Assembly (NCBI GenBank): GCA_963738615.1
Contig: CAVTXI010000019.1
Location: 1,922,001 to 1,986,000, forward strand
Direction: 5' to 3'
DNA: 64,000 nucleotides
Origin: CAVTWY01 sp963738615
Lineage (GTDB): Bacteria; Pseudomonadota; Gammaproteobacteria; Burkholderiales; Burkholderiaceae_C
Translations under genes and position numbers: made by a program
Part shown: one piece after another, positions 53,858 through 60,456 of the stretch
How positions within the stretch are numbered: the first letter of the stretch is position 1
Layout of the letters: every line of letters starts with the position of its first letter
Notes under the pieces: generated by a model
Told to the model about the DNA's origin: nothing
Seen by the model: the letters and a program-made list of their open reading frames with translations, nothing else
Database searches by the model: none

Positions 53858-54515
53858 CGAGCGCTCGACGACATCGCCCGAGCACGCCACCGATGCGCCG
53901 ACCACGGCCATCGGCCGCGCCAACTCGCACCTCGCTCGGCAAGCAGCGTTGCAGCCGCGCCGTGACCGCCGCGTCGATGTGTCCCGCTGGCGCCGCACAC
54001 GCCGCCGCCGTCGAACCCGCGCGCACGCAGGTCGTGCCGGCACCTACTGGCACCGACTCACCCTCGCCGCAATCTCCATAGATCGCGCCCCGAACAACCG
54101 CAGCGCCGTTCGCCGCGGTTTCCTCCCTCGAGGCTTGTGCGACACCTGCCCTCAGGCCATCGCAGTTCGACGCTGTGTGCCCTGCACGGGCAGGTATCCC
54201 ACAACCCTTAACTGCTGGCGCCGTTCCAGAACCGACCGTCGAAGGTCGCTGAACAGTCTTTGCGGTCGTTGGGGGTTGGGGTCAACCGAACCGCAAGGGT
54301 AGTTGGTAGCCGGGACTGTGAGTTTTCGGCGCTGCCCGGCAGCGGACCTTTGTCTTTCGTCCTGATCGCCGATCGCCTAGAGCCAACGGCTGCTCTCCTG
54401 CTCTCGGCAAGCACAACGAATTCAACGTCCCGGCCAAGAACAGCCTTTCGGCCCCAGTGCCGGAGCGCGGCCGGAGAGAACTGATGCCGCCAGATTCGAA
54501 CGCCGCAGGGCTTGG
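53858..54515. other. Non-coding tail of IS copy B and unassigned DNA
   Basis: 53858-54220 is the IS tail shared with copy A (with the CCTGCacggGCAGG hairpin near 54181-54194). 54221-54515 is unrelated to copy A's flank. It has somewhat lower GC, GT-rich tracts (about 54260-54290), and no protein-like frame. I see no gene here. Confidence 0.5.
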
Positions 54516-54836
54516 CTACCCCAGCCGCCCGGCCAGCGACAGACTGGCGCGCAGCATGTCGTTGATGCGAGTCTGCCAACCGTCGCCGGTGGCTCGCAGC
54601 GCGGCTAGAACGTCGGGGTCCAGGCGCAGCTTCACGGGCTCCTTGGTCACGGCGGCCACGCTGCCGGCTGGACGTCCGCGGCGGCGCGCCACCATCTGCT
54701 CGGGCGTGTGCACACGCCCGGCGCGCCCTGCCTTGGCCTCAGCCAGGGACTCGCGCAGCCCCGGCAGCGCTCGCCCGGCGTCGGCCTCGATGGCGGCAGC
54801 CACCTTCTTCACGCTCAGCTTCTTCAGGGTCTTCAT
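54516..54836 (-). CDS. BrnA-like antitoxin
   Basis: A 106-residue protein. The C-terminal part VKLRLDPDVLAALRATGDGW, then QTRINDMLRASL, is the BrnA-type ribbon-helix-helix motif (BrnA_antitoxin), and the N-terminal half is a basic Ala/Lys-rich linker with RRRGRPAGS, an AT-hook-like sequence. Here the toxin gene comes first and the antitoxin second, overlapping by 4 bp (ATGA), the reverse of most pairs but usual for brnTA and higBA. It would repress its promoter through the palindrome upstream of the toxin gene. Confidence 0.82.
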   Translation of the reverse strand: MKTLKKLSVKKVAAAIEADAGRALPGLRESLAEAKAGRAGRVHTPEQMVARRRGRPAGSVAAVTKEPVKLRLDPDVLAALRATGDGWQTRINDMLRASLSLAGRLG

Positions 54837-55135
54837 GCTCTCAGCTCCGTTTGAACGTCCTTCGGCTTGACGTTCGCACGCTCGGCCTTGGCGTAGACCA
54901 TGACCAGCAGCACCACCTCGTCTGCTGCCAAGTGGAAGTAGATGACGCGCGCACCGCCGCGCTTACCGGCCCCGTGGCGCTGCCAACGCACCTTGCGCGC
55001 ACCGTCGGCACCCGGGATCACGTCGCCGGCATCCGGATTCGCGGCGATGAATTCGATGAACGCCTCGCGCTCTCGAGCGGTCCAGACTGCGTCGGCCTGC
55101 TTCTGGAACGTAGGGGTTTCAATCACGGTGCGCAC
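54833..55135 (-). CDS. RelE/HigB-like toxin
   Basis: A 100-residue protein with GTG start (55133-55135). The sequence FQKQADAVWTAREREAFIEF, IPGADGARKVRWQRHGAGKRGGARVIYFHLAA (core KVRWQRHGAGKRGGARVIYF) and VVLLVMVYAKAERANV fits the RelE/HigB superfamily of ribosome-dependent mRNA interferases. Arg, Lys and Tyr residues occupy the usual positions. It is first in the operon, overlapping the antitoxin gene by ATGA. The start codon lies within the operator palindrome. Confidence 0.85.
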   Translation of the reverse strand: MRTVIETPTFQKQADAVWTAREREAFIEFIAANPDAGDVIPGADGARKVRWQRHGAGKRGGARVIYFHLAADEVVLLVMVYAKAERANVKPKDVQTELRA

Positions 55136-55148
55136 AATTTAATTGTGC
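55132..55148. promoter_or_regulatory. Palindromic operator over the toxin start codon
   Basis: GCACAATT-T-AATTGTGC is a perfect 8+1+8 palindrome in an AT-rich patch. It overlaps the GTG start of the RelE-like toxin (55133-55135). It is the likely binding site for the antitoxin; if the start is right, the mRNA has almost no leader. Confidence 0.65.
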
Positions 55149-55328
55149 ACCCAGATAATCAAGGGCGTCAAGCCGCCAGGAACCGCAGGTTATGCGGAGC
55201 TTCGCTAGAAAGCGGCTGATGCACGTTCCGGCGGCTGTCGTTCAGCCGCTGAACCTGGATGACGGCGACCAGTCCGGAGACGGTCACCGGCCGCAGTTCT
55301 CTCGTCTACCAGCACGCTGGCAAGCTCT

Positions 55329-56093
55329 TCAGGCGAGCCGGACCAGCACCACGACCATCGCCGCAGCCAGCGCGTTGTGCACGACCGCCAGCACCGGCAG
55401 CCCAGCGGTGCCTGTGGCCGCGCCGAGCAGGCCCACCAGCAGTGACAGGAATGCGAGCAGCGCGAGCGCCGCGGCGCTGCTGCGACCTTCGCGCCACGCT
55501 GTGCGCGCGCCGAAGGTCATCAGCGCCGCGGCGAGCAGCACGCCCGCGGTGCGATGCGCAAGCGGCAGCGCGGCGCAGTTCGTGACGAGGCCGCAATCTG
55601 GCGACGCGGGCGCGCTCGCCCAGGCGCCGCCGGCCGCCTGAAGGAACACGAGCACGAGCAGCGCGCGCGCGGCGGGCCGCGCCGTGCGGTCGCTCGCACG
55701 CGGCGTGGCGAGCGCCGCGCTCAAGCCGAGCATCGCGAAGCCGCCGACCAGGTTGAGCATCACGACCGGTGCCGCGCGCGACGCGCCGGCGACGATGCCA
55801 AGCACCGACAGCAGCAGCCCCACCGCAACGAGCGCCTGCGCGCGCCGATCGCGGCGCGACAGCCACCACATCCACAGCGCACCCAGCAGCGCCAGCGTCG
55901 CGGCCACGCGATGCACGCCGCGCGCGAGTGTGAGTTCACCGGACCACGCGGCCGCGAGCGCCGCGTTCGCCCCATGCAGCCGCAGAAACGCACTCGCGAT
56001 CACGACCACGCCCATCAGCACGATGCAGCCGCGCGCGATGTGTTCGACGCGCAACCGAGGCTTCGCCGTCGTGTGGGTGATCGATGCGGTCAT
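55329..56093 (-). CDS. CtaA/Cox15-like membrane protein (putative heme A synthase)
   Basis: A 254-residue membrane protein from the ATG at 56091-56093, with about seven or eight hydrophobic segments. Conserved His occur in the pattern of the CtaA/Cox15 family: GVHRVAATLALL, LAHRTAGVLLAAAL and VVHNALAAAMVVV, with a Cys pair in CGLVTNCAALPLAH that resembles the Cys loop of CtaA. The family oxidises heme O to heme A. It is divergent from the oxidase-like operon, sharing its 109-bp promoter region, so it probably supplies that complex with a heme A-type cofactor. A short variant; the assignment is less sure than for the others. Confidence 0.6.
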   Translation of the reverse strand: MTASITHTTAKPRLRVEHIARGCIVLMGVVVIASAFLRLHGANAALAAAWSGELTLARGVHRVAATLALLGALWMWWLSRRDRRAQALVAVGLLLSVLGIVAGASRAAPVVMLNLVGGFAMLGLSAALATPRASDRTARPAARALLVLVFLQAAGGAWASAPASPDCGLVTNCAALPLAHRTAGVLLAAALMTFGARTAWREGRSSAAALALLAFLSLLVGLLGAATGTAGLPVLAVVHNALAAAMVVVLVRLA

Positions 56094-56131
56094 CGTGCCC
56101 GCGATCGTAAAAGCGATCACGTCGACTTTTC

Positions 56132-56145
56132 TTGGCCTGGTTCAA
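56132..56145. promoter_or_regulatory. FNR/NNR-like dyad upstream of the oxidase-like operon
   Basis: TTGGCCTGGTTCAA has the TTG-N8-CAA core of FNR/NNR sites and shares the right half (GTTCAA) and spacing with the nirS site at 35126. It lies 57 bp before the first gene of the operon (nirS: 63 bp). Left half is degenerate (TTGGC). Confidence 0.5.
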
Positions 56146-56202
56146 GTCGCCGAAAGATCGCGCGTCACAGAATTTTCTGCACCCGAAAAGAAGGAGGCCG
56201 CC

Positions 56203-56370
56203 ATGTCCGACGCCGACCGCCACGATGACGATGACGACGCCCCCGTGCCGTGGATGCAGCAACTGCTCGACAACCCGTTCCTGCTGCTCTTCCTCGGCGT
56301 GTTCGTGCCGATGGTGGTCTACACCGCGTGGGGCGTGTGGGACATCCTGACGCTGCCGCTCGCGAAGTGA
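56203..56370 (+). CDS. Small membrane subunit of the heme-copper oxidase-like complex
   Basis: A 55-residue protein with an excellent AAGGAGG ribosome site. The N-terminus is highly acidic (Asp-His-Asp-Asp-Asp-Asp-Asp), followed by one transmembrane segment (FLLLFLGVFVPMVVYTAWGVW). Such one-helix proteins occur at the start of ba3- and NO-reductase-like operons (CbaD/IIa type). It precedes the CuA subunit gene by 35 bp and probably contacts subunit I. Confidence 0.75.
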   Translation: MSDADRHDDDDDAPVPWMQQLLDNPFLLLFLGVFVPMVVYTAWGVWDILTLPLAK

Positions 56371-56405
56371 ACGCCTGAAGAACAACCGAACGAAGGGCCG
56401 ACGTC

Positions 56406-56945
56406 ATGAGCGCAATCCTTCCGCCTGCCGAACGCCTCTGGTACCGCCACCCGATCGATCGCGTCGAGGGCACGTGGATCGCGATCGCGCTCACGTGGTG
56501 CTTGATCATGTTCGCGATGATGGTCGGTTGGCACGTCTGGGGCAAACAGAACCTCTCGACCGAGACCTACCGCACCAAGCCCGAGATGTTCATGGCGAAG
56601 ACGCAGGCCATGGTCGACAAGTACAAGGTGCGCGAAGAGACCGCCGAGAAGATCCCCGTCGTCGCGCCGCCGCCGGGCAGTGATGTCTACCTGCTCGCAC
56701 GACTATGGGCGTTCTATCCGATTCTCGAACTGGAGAACGGCAAGACCTACCGCTTGCACCTCACGGCGATGGACTACAACCACGGCTTTTCGCTCCAGCC
56801 GGCCAACATCAATATCCAGATGGTGCCGGGTTTCGAGCATGTGGTGACCATCACGCCGAACCAGAGCGGTACGTACTCGGTGGTCTGCAACGAGTATTGC
56901 GGCATCGGCCACCACCGCATGGTGGGCCGCATCTACGTCAAGTGA
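56406..56945 (+). CDS. CuA-containing subunit II of a heme-copper oxidase-like complex
   Basis: A 179-residue protein with one N-terminal transmembrane segment (IAIALTWCLIMFAMMVGWHV) and a periplasmic cupredoxin domain. The binuclear CuA site is complete: CNEYCGIGHHRM with Cys161, Cys165, His169 and Met172, plus the first His in the AMDYNHGFSL segment. Its small size and single helix are like ba3-type subunit II. It would receive electrons from a periplasmic cytochrome c, for which the c-551 at 38.2 kb is a candidate. It starts 35 bp after the small subunit and ends 10 bp before subunit I. Confidence 0.9.
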   Translation: MSAILPPAERLWYRHPIDRVEGTWIAIALTWCLIMFAMMVGWHVWGKQNLSTETYRTKPEMFMAKTQAMVDKYKVREETAEKIPVVAPPPGSDVYLLARLWAFYPILELENGKTYRLHLTAMDYNHGFSLQPANINIQMVPGFEHVVTITPNQSGTYSVVCNEYCGIGHHRMVGRIYVK

Positions 56946-56955
56946 GGAGGGCGGA

Positions 56956-58653
56956 ATGAGTGCCACCACCTACCGCACCTGCCCGCGCTCGGGCTTGCAG
57001 TTCGAGCACCAGGCCGAGAACCTGATGAAGGCGAACGCCTTCGTCGCCGTGGTGTGGCTGCTGATCGGCGGCCTGCTCGCGATTGGTGTCGTGATGACGC
57101 GCTGGCCCGCGTTCCGCTGGCTCGAGGCCGACCGCTTCTACCAGGTGCTGACGGCGCACGGCATCGACATGCTGATCTTCTGGATCATCTTCTTCGAGAT
57201 CGCGGTGCTGTACTTCGCCGCGTCGACGCTGCTGCGCTGTCGCATCGCCACGCCGAAGATCGCTTGGGCCGGCTTCGCGTTGATGGTGATCGGCTCGCTG
57301 CTCAACAACTATGCGGTCTGGCGCGGCGGCTCGAGCGTGATGATGACGAGCTACGTGCCGATGATGGCCGAGCCGAACTTCTACCTCGGGTTGATCCTCT
57401 TTGCGGTCGGTGCGCTGGTCGCGTGTTTCGTCTTCTTCGGCACGCTGGTCGTCGCCAAACGCGAGAAGACCTATGAGGGCTCGGTGCCGCTGGTGACCTT
57501 CGGCGCGATCACGGCAGCGATCATCGCGGTGTTCACGATCGCGTCGGGCGCCATCATCCTGATTCCGACGTGGCTGATGTCGCTGGGCGTGGTCAAGGAA
57601 GTCGACCCGCTGGTGTATCGCACCATCTGGTGGGCCTTCGGCCACAGCTCGCAGCAGATCAACGTCGCAGCGCACATCTCGGTGTGGTATCTCGTCGCTG
57701 CGATCGCGTTCGGCGCCAAGCCGATGAGTGAACGCGTGTCGCGCACGGCGTTCCTGCTCTACATCATCTTCCTGCAACTGGCCAGCGCGCACCACCTGCT
57801 GGCCGACCCGGGACTGTCCACCGGCTGGAAGGTCGTCAACACCAGCTACTTCATGTACTTCGCGGTGCTGGCGTCGATGCTGCACGGCTTGACGATTCCC
57901 GGTGCGATGGAAGTCGCGCAGCGGCAGAAGGGTTTCACGAAGGGCCTGTTCGAGTGGCTGCGCAAGGCGCCGTGGGGCAACCCGACGTTCAGCGGCGTGT
58001 TCATCTCGATCATCGGCTTCGGCTTCCTGGGCGGTATCTCGGGCGTGATGATGGGTACCGAGCAGCTGAACATGATCATTCACAACACGATCTACGTGCC
58101 CGGGCACTTCCACGCCACGGTGGTGATCGGCACCACGCTGACGTTCATGGCGCTGACGTATTACCTGATCCCGGTGCTGTTCAGGCGCGAGCTGATCAAC
58201 CCGGCGCTCGCGAAGTGGCAGCCGTATCTCTTCGGCTTGTCGATGTACGCCTTCGCGCTGGTGATGATGGGTGCGGGCACGCTGGGCGTGTCGCGGCGCC
58301 ACTGGGACATGGCGTTCCAGGGCGCGGCACTCGCGTACGAATGGCCCGGTGCGGCGTATTTGATGATGGGTTTGGTGGGGCTGACCGGCATGGTCGCGAT
58401 CGTCGGCGGCGCGCTCTTCGTCTACCTGACGGTGGGCTCGCTGCTGTGGGGCCGCAAGCTCGACGAGGGCAAGACGAGCCCGCGCTTCACGCCGGTACTG
58501 CGCGCGTCGCCGACGGTCGCCGCGCAAAGCTACGGCTCGATGGGCTTCGCCGCACCGGGCACCTTTACGCTCGCGATGGTGTTCCTGCTTGCCTTCGTCC
58601 TGTACTACTTCATCAACTGGAAGTACCTGTCGACGTTGTGGGGCCTGAGCTGA
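56956..58653 (+). CDS. Heme-copper oxidase subunit I lacking the active-site tyrosine; predicted nitric oxide reductase
   Basis: A 565-residue membrane protein with about 12-14 hydrophobic segments and a GAGGAGG ribosome site. The metal ligands are all there: His68 (LTAHGIDMLIFW, low-spin heme), His230 (GHSSQQ, CuB), His279-His280 (SAHHLL, CuB), His384 and His386 (PGHFHATVV, high- and low-spin heme). In oxygen reductases the CuB His is followed at +4 by a Tyr cross-linked to it (GHPEVY); here that position is Gln234. Loss of this Tyr is a mark of NO reductase-type heme-copper enzymes such as sNOR and eNOR. With nirS nearby and a CuA subunit, NO reduction to N2O is the likeliest reaction; this is inference. 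Confidence 0.8.
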   Translation: MSATTYRTCPRSGLQFEHQAENLMKANAFVAVVWLLIGGLLAIGVVMTRWPAFRWLEADRFYQVLTAHGIDMLIFWIIFFEIAVLYFAASTLLRCRIATPKIAWAGFALMVIGSLLNNYAVWRGGSSVMMTSYVPMMAEPNFYLGLILFAVGALVACFVFFGTLVVAKREKTYEGSVPLVTFGAITAAIIAVFTIASGAIILIPTWLMSLGVVKEVDPLVYRTIWWAFGHSSQQINVAAHISVWYLVAAIAFGAKPMSERVSRTAFLLYIIFLQLASAHHLLADPGLSTGWKVVNTSYFMYFAVLASMLHGLTIPGAMEVAQRQKGFTKGLFEWLRKAPWGNPTFSGVFISIIGFGFLGGISGVMMGTEQLNMIIHNTIYVPGHFHATVVIGTTLTFMALTYYLIPVLFRRELINPALAKWQPYLFGLSMYAFALVMMGAGTLGVSRRHWDMAFQGAALAYEWPGAAYLMMGLVGLTGMVAIVGGALFVYLTVGSLLWGRKLDEGKTSPRFTPVLRASPTVAAQSYGSMGFAAPGTFTLAMVFLLAFVLYYFINWKYLSTLWGLS

Positions 58654-58655
58654 TC

Positions 58656-58706
58656 ATGAACACGACGACATGAGCATCACGACATGAGCATCACGACATG
58701 ACCATC
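58656..58706. repeat. Three 14-bp tandem repeats forming coupled mini reading frames before ctaB
   Basis: ACGACATGAGCATC at 58665-58678 and 58679-58692 and a variant ACGACATGACCATC at 58693-58706. They create three 5-codon frames: MNTTT (58656-58673), MSITT (58670-58687) and MSITT (58684-58701). Each stop overlaps the next ATG as ATGA, and the last stop overlaps the ctaB start at 58698. No ribosome site is seen before ctaB. Confidence 0.7.
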
Positions 58707-59600
58707 ATCACGTCCACGGTGAGTGTGCCCGCGAAGGTTGGTTCGCGCGTGCGGCTCGTGCTGTCGATCTTCAAGCTGCGCATCGCCACGCTGATCATGA
58801 TCACCGCGCTGGGCGGTGTGGCTGTCACGCGCGGCGGTTCGATTTCGCTGCTGCAGGTCCTGGTGCTGGCGTTGTGTGTGCTCGTCGCCGCAGGCAGCGC
58901 CGGGGCAGTCAACCAGTTCGTCGAAGCCGACAGCGACAAGCTGATGAAGCGCACGCGCGGCCGTGCCTTTGCCAGCGGCGCGCTGCCGCGCAACGCGGCG
59001 TGGTTTGTCGCGATCACCGCGCTGGGTGCGGCGGCCATCGGCGCAGCGGCGTGGTTCGTCAACACGACGGCGGCGTTCTGGGTCGCGGCCGGCGCGCTGA
59101 CGTATGCCGTGCTCTACACGCTGGCATTGAAGCGGCGCACCGCGTGGAACATCGTGATCGGCGGCCTGTCGGGCAGCTTCGCGGTGCTGGCGGGTGCGGC
59201 GGCGGTCGATCCCAGCATTCAACCCGCGGCCTGGGTGCTGGCTTTGGTTCTCTTTCTGTGGACGCCGCCGCACTTCTGGAGCCTGGCCATCGCCAACGAG
59301 GCCGAGTACCGCGCGGCCGGTGTGCCGATGCTGCCGGTGGTGGTGGGTGCGCAGCGTGCTGCGGACATCGTCCACACCAGCGCCATCGCGCTCGTGGCGA
59401 TGTCGCTGCTGCTGCTTGCCTTCGGTGCCGGCTGGCCGGTGGCGGTCGCCGCGGTCGCGGGCGGCGTGCACTTCCTGCGCAAGACCGCGGCATTGCGGCG
59501 CGACCCGCGGCGCGCGACTGCGATGGCGGCGTTCTTCGCGTCGATGGTGCAACTCAGCGCGCTGCTCGCGGGGGTGGCGGTCGATGCGGCACTGCGCTGA
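58698..59600 (+). CDS. ctaB: Protoheme IX farnesyltransferase (heme O synthase)
   Basis: A 300-residue UbiA-type prenyltransferase with about nine membrane segments. The polyprenyl-diphosphate motif is NQFVEADSDKLMKRTRGRAF (Asp-rich with basic tail); the second loop motif, WTPPHFWSLAIANEAEYR, is unique to CtaB/COX10. It converts heme B to heme O, the precursor of heme A made by CtaA. Being in the operon, it suggests that subunit I uses heme O or A derivatives. Translation appears to depend on the mini-frames upstream. The SCO gene overlaps its end by 17 bp. Confidence 0.92.
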   Translation: MTIITSTVSVPAKVGSRVRLVLSIFKLRIATLIMITALGGVAVTRGGSISLLQVLVLALCVLVAAGSAGAVNQFVEADSDKLMKRTRGRAFASGALPRNAAWFVAITALGAAAIGAAAWFVNTTAAFWVAAGALTYAVLYTLALKRRTAWNIVIGGLSGSFAVLAGAAAVDPSIQPAAWVLALVLFLWTPPHFWSLAIANEAEYRAAGVPMLPVVVGAQRAADIVHTSAIALVAMSLLLLAFGAGWPVAVAAVAGGVHFLRKTAALRRDPRRATAMAAFFASMVQLSALLAGVAVDAALR

Positions 59601-60456
59601 AAGCGGCGCGCTGCCCTTCGCCGGTGCGGTCGTCGCGATCACGTCACTGGTGCTGGCCTTCGTGTCGAGCGCGTCCGCGCTCGACGAACGTGAGGCCTTG
59701 CGGGTGGGCCAGGCCGCGATCGGCCGCACGGTACCCGGTGTGACGCTGATCGACAGCGATCGGCAGCCCATCACGCTGTCGTCGTTCGCCGGCAAGCCGC
59801 TGCTGGTCAGCTTCATCTACACCGGCTGCTTCCAGATCTGCCCGACGCAGACGCGCGCGTTGCACGAAGCGGTGCGCGGCCTCGACCGCATGCTCGGACC
59901 GCACCAGTTCAACGTCGTCAGCATCGGCTTCAACCAGCCGTTCGATGCGCCCGAAGCGATGCGCGCGTTTTCGCGGCAGCACGGCATTGACTACCCCAAC
60001 TGGCGCTTCCTCAGCCCGCCGAACAACGCTGTCGAGGCGCTGACCGACGCATTCGGATTCAGCTACGCCGCCACGCCCGCAGGCTTCGACCACGTGCTGG
60101 GTGTGACCGTCGTCGACGCACGGGGCCGCATCCACGCGCAGGTGTACGGCGACCGCATGCGTGCCGACCAGCTGGGCCGGCCGCTGCGCGAGCTGCTGCT
60201 CGACGCGCCGTGGGCCGCGGAATCGACAACGTCCACGTTCGCCGCGATGGTCGACCGCGTGCGCATCCTGTGCACGGTCTACGACCCCGACACCGGCGCC
60301 TACCGCTACGACTACAAGCTGATCTTCGAGCTGATCGGCGGTGCGCTCTTCTTCGGCACCGTGCTGATCTGGGGTCTGGTCGAGTGGCGTGATCGTCGTC
60401 GACGTTCGCGCCGGAGTTCCGCATGCAAGCCCACGGCCCTCGGCAACACGGCCTGA
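59584..60456 (+). CDS. SCO1/SenC-family copper chaperone
   Basis: A 290-residue protein with start at 59584 inside the end of ctaB. N-terminal membrane anchor or signal (GAVVAITSLVLAFVSSASA). Thioredoxin-like domain with the copper site CFQIC (TGCFQICPTQT, Cys about 82 and 86) and the distal His in GFDHVLGVTV (about 170); normal order for SCO proteins, which deliver copper to the CuA site of subunit II. A C-terminal membrane segment (LIFELIGGALFFGTVLIW) is an extra feature also seen in some oxidase operons. It overlaps the next gene by 34 bp. Confidence 0.9.
   Translation: MRHCAESGALPFAGAVVAITSLVLAFVSSASALDEREALRVGQAAIGRTVPGVTLIDSDRQPITLSSFAGKPLLVSFIYTGCFQICPTQTRALHEAVRGLDRMLGPHQFNVVSIGFNQPFDAPEAMRAFSRQHGIDYPNWRFLSPPNNAVEALTDAFGFSYAATPAGFDHVLGVTVVDARGRIHAQVYGDRMRADQLGRPLRELLLDAPWAAESTTSTFAAMVDRVRILCTVYDPDTGAYRYDYKLIFELIGGALFFGTVLIWGLVEWRDRRRRSRRSSACKPTALGNTA

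Larger units (their letters stand above)
52449..54220 (+). mobile_element. IS91-family element copy B
   Basis: Starts with the scar of a RIT end (CGATAGTGACGCC...ATAGGCG, 52449-52480), then the integrase C-terminal fragment, the intact transposase and the same 360-bp tail as copy A, ending at CTGCTGGCG (54220). The shared segment is near-identical to copy A apart from the indel in the transposase and a few substitutions (for example GGCGGCAC against GGCGCCAC at the RIT scar). The copies face each other in opposite orientation. Confidence 0.8.

Noticed and set aside
56956..58653. Ordinary ba3-type cytochrome c oxidase
   Set aside because: The general architecture fits, but the missing active-site Tyr argues against O2 reduction as main role. 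Kept as an alternative only.
58656..58706. A CRISPR-like or VNTR array
   Set aside because: Only three units of 14 bp without spacers; better explained as short tandem repeat with coupled start codons.
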